20,424 nucleotides of DNA from a virus: positions 1-20,424 of the IMG/VR virus record IMGVR_UViG_3300046388_000122; one strand, given 5' to 3'. Positions 18,609 through 20,424 of the stretch are shown one piece after another. The translations under genes were made by a program, and so were the position numbers. The notes below the pieces were generated by a model. That model made no database searches. It was not told the origin of the DNA and saw only the letters and a program-made list of their open reading frames with translations. Each line of letters begins with the position of its first letter. The first letter of the stretch is position 1.

Positions 18609-20424
18609 CTATTCAGCGGCCTGTCGTACCTGTGCCGCTGCGTCAGTGCCTCTGAGAGACCTTATGAGGGCCGCTGTAGCCCCGTCTGCATCAAATTGCA
18701 TTGTCGGTACTTTCACGCTGTCATACATAGCCTGTGCCTCTGGTGTGGCCGCTTCTGCTGGCCCTACGCTACTTTCATTTGTTGAAGACGCCAACAGTGC
18801 AGCTTCCAAGAACCCACGGCCATCACTAATATTGAGAGCATTTGCCAGTCGTTTAAACGCAGGCGTTTTAATCGCAGCAGCAATTTCTGGTTCAGACGCT
18901 GAGACTGCAAGTTTTTTGAACGTAGAGCTATTAAAGAAATCACCCGCCGCAGCAATTTTAATTTTGTCTTTTTTTGACAACAAAATCTCACCCAGAGTGT
19001 CCATAGCCATAGCCCCAGCTTGGCCTCCACCCGCATAACCAACGCCAGCACGAACAATTCTATTCCCCATAATTCTTTGGAAAACAGTTTTTACGGCTCC
19101 TTCGGCAGTAATCGCCTGCACCACAGCTTGATTGGCCTTACCTGTCGGAATAACCGCCGCACGGCCCTGCGTGATGAGCTTGGAGATGTCATTGAGATCG
19201 TTGAAGACCTTTTCCGTTTCGGGGCCAAGAATTTTAATCACCCGTTTATAAACGTCATCGTTTATTTTAAGCGCATTAAAAGTTGACGAAAATTTGGCAA
19301 AATCAAACGGCCCATCAAATGCCTGATTATCAGACCTAGATATTGCGCCAAGTGCAGTTGCCAATGCCTCTCTTTGCATTTCTTGGGGAACTAATTTTAA
19401 AATCCTGTTTAGATTTGTAATATCTCCCTTTTTTGATCCCTGTGACATTGCTGCTGTTAAAACGCTGGCTATACTTTTTTCGCCATCTTTAGCAAAGAAA
19501 TTAATCATACGTTTTTCTAGAGCTTTTTGTTTCGCCGTTGTTTGATTTGCCAAACGCAGTGTGGCTCTAGCTTCATCTCCACCAACCTTCTGCGCCGTTG
19601 CAAGATAATCTTCGGTTAATGCTCCATATATACGTTTTGCGGTTCCTATATCCATATCAGCATATTCGCCTTCACCTTGATTTACGGCTCTTCCAATGCT
19701 GGTTCTGAATTTTTTCAGTGCGGCGTAAGTCAAAGGCGTGTTTGGGTCTGTTAATTTATCGAAAAGAATTTTTTCTTTTCCTGTCAAGCCACCTACGCCG
19801 CCAAGGTCTTCAAGCATTTTATTCAAAAGCATCACACTATTTTGTGGCTCTACCAATGAGCTTGCTGGGACTGCTGCGTCAACTTCTTTGTACAACCTTT
19901 TTGCGGCTCTTTCTAACTCTGCTCTTGTTTGCAAAACAGTTGTTTTAATTCTTGCAGCCACTGTCGAAATATCAGGCGTGGCATCCATTTCTGCCATTAC
20001 TTCATTGGCGCGTCTAGATGCAGCAACAACAACATTTCTAAAATCTGCTTCGGCTTCCGACCCTGCAATTGATCGGCTTAGACCAGCCGCACTTTTTAGC
20101 TGCGTGTCATTGCTTAAAATATCTGCTGGCACGTCAATGCCAAGGCGCTCTGCCGCTGCCGCTGCGTCTGGATTTACTTTAGCCGCTGCCGCTAGAGCTT
20201 CCGCTGCCTTCTGTGAGCCTCTGCCACCAGTGGAAGCCACACGAATTAACTCGCCCAACGCATCTGGAGTTAGGGTAGGTGCCGCCCGTGCTGTGGCTTG
20301 TGCTGCCACAGGAGCCGTGGGGGCCGCTGCAACGGGGGCAGGGGCTTGAGCAGTACGCATTGCTGTGATCTCGTCAGGCGTAAACTGTCTAGCCACCTGT
20401 GCCTCTGTTATGCCGCCCACGCTT
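18609..20424 (-). CDS. large alanine-rich protein, probable internal virion/DNA-ejection protein (5' end outside window)
   Basis: At least 604 residues are visible; the frame is still open at the window edge, so the true start lies beyond it. The visible N-terminal part is an Ala/Pro-rich low-complexity linker. The rest is predicted helical with repeated coiled-coil character ('EVMAEMDATPDISTVAARIK', 'AELERAAKRLYKEVDAAV'). A glycine/alanine-rich stretch near 'RAGVGYAGGGQAGAMAM' could insert in a membrane. No catalytic motif is seen. This composition fits the internal core/ejection proteins of podovirus-like phages or another large structural protein. It is the only likely late structural gene in the window, on the minus strand, convergent with the preceding block. 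Confidence 0.6.
   Translation of the reverse strand, partial: SVGGITEAQVARQFTPDEITAMRTAQAPAPVAAAPTAPVAAQATARAAPTLTPDALGELIRVASTGGRGSQKAAEALAAAAKVNPDAAAAAERLGIDVPADILSNDTQLKSAAGLSRSIAGSEAEADFRNVVVAASRRANEVMAEMDATPDISTVAARIKTTVLQTRAELERAAKRLYKEVDAAVPASSLVEPQNSVMLLNKMLEDLGGVGGLTGKEKILFDKLTDPNTPLTYAALKKFRTSIGRAVNQGEGEYADMDIGTAKRIYGALTEDYLATAQKVGGDEARATLRLANQTTAKQKALEKRMINFFAKDGEKSIASVLTAAMSQGSKKGDITNLNRILKLVPQEMQREALATALGAISRSDNQAFDGPFDFAKFSSTFNALKINDDVYKRVIKILGPETEKVFNDLNDISKLITQGRAAVIPTGKANQAVVQAITAEGAVKTVFQRIMGNRIVRAGVGYAGGGQAGAMAMDTLGEILLSKKDKIKIAAAGDFFNSSTFKKLAVSASEPEIAAAIKTPAFKRLANALNISDGRGFLEAALLASSTNESSVGPAEAATPEAQAMYDSVKVPTMQFDADGATAALIRSLRGTDAAAQVRQAAE

Noticed and set aside
19738-20349. 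203-codon plus-strand frame opposite the large virion gene
   Set aside because: Its Ala/Ser-rich content is the mirror of the alanine-rich coding strand; no start signal or motif is present.

Overview
The window looks like part of the genome of a tailed double-stranded DNA phage (Caudoviricetes). Genes are packed with ATGA and TAATG overlaps, many are under 100 codons, and there is a full phage replication/recombination set but no ribosomal, tRNA or metabolic housekeeping genes. The gene repertoire (fused Prim-Pol primase-helicase, DUF669 protein, Cas4-like nuclease, RadD-like helicase, VRR-NUC nuclease, a 2-oxoglutarate oxygenase and many small orphan proteins) resembles phages of marine bacteria. 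That placement is an inference and the host cannot be named. No integrase, terminase, DNA polymerase or capsid gene is visible.

Layout. (1) 52-4144, minus strand: small early/auxiliary genes in two transcription blocks. The first (about 1674 to 52) ends in an HTH protein with an RNA-polymerase-alpha-CTD-like hairpin. The second (about 4144 to 1766) ends in a 2OG-Fe(II) oxygenase and a 256-residue orphan. (2) 4145-4506: an unusual non-coding region with repeats, an AT tract and a C/G-tract hairpin, a candidate origin or control region. (3) 4507-7169, minus: a small protein, a 767-residue Prim-Pol/helicase and a Cro-like HTH regulator. (4) 7197-7285: a compact divergent promoter with a symmetric dyad. 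(5) 7286-14460, plus: one long operon for recombination, repair and DNA modification (Sak4-like ATPase, DUF669, Cas4-like exonuclease, HNH-AP2 endonuclease, RadD-like helicase, VRR-NUC nuclease, Mom-like DNA-modification protein). (6) 14461-17621, plus: a row of small accessory genes carrying three near-identical promoters and repeated intergenic hairpins, including a possible papain-like cysteine protease. (7) 17605-18607, plus: a three-gene membrane/secreted block behind its own TATAAT promoter, with a hairpin over its first ribosome binding site. (8) 18609-20424, minus: the 3' part of a large alanine-rich probable virion protein, convergent with block 7 at one-base distance.

The most notable signals are regulatory. 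Five promoters on both strands share TTGnnn-N16-TATnTGTA. In three of them the -35 box sits inside an inverted repeat whose arms differ in sequence but stay complementary. A sixth, different promoter drives a gene whose ribosome binding site would be hidden only in read-through transcripts. I ran no database search; family names rest on motifs read by eye.
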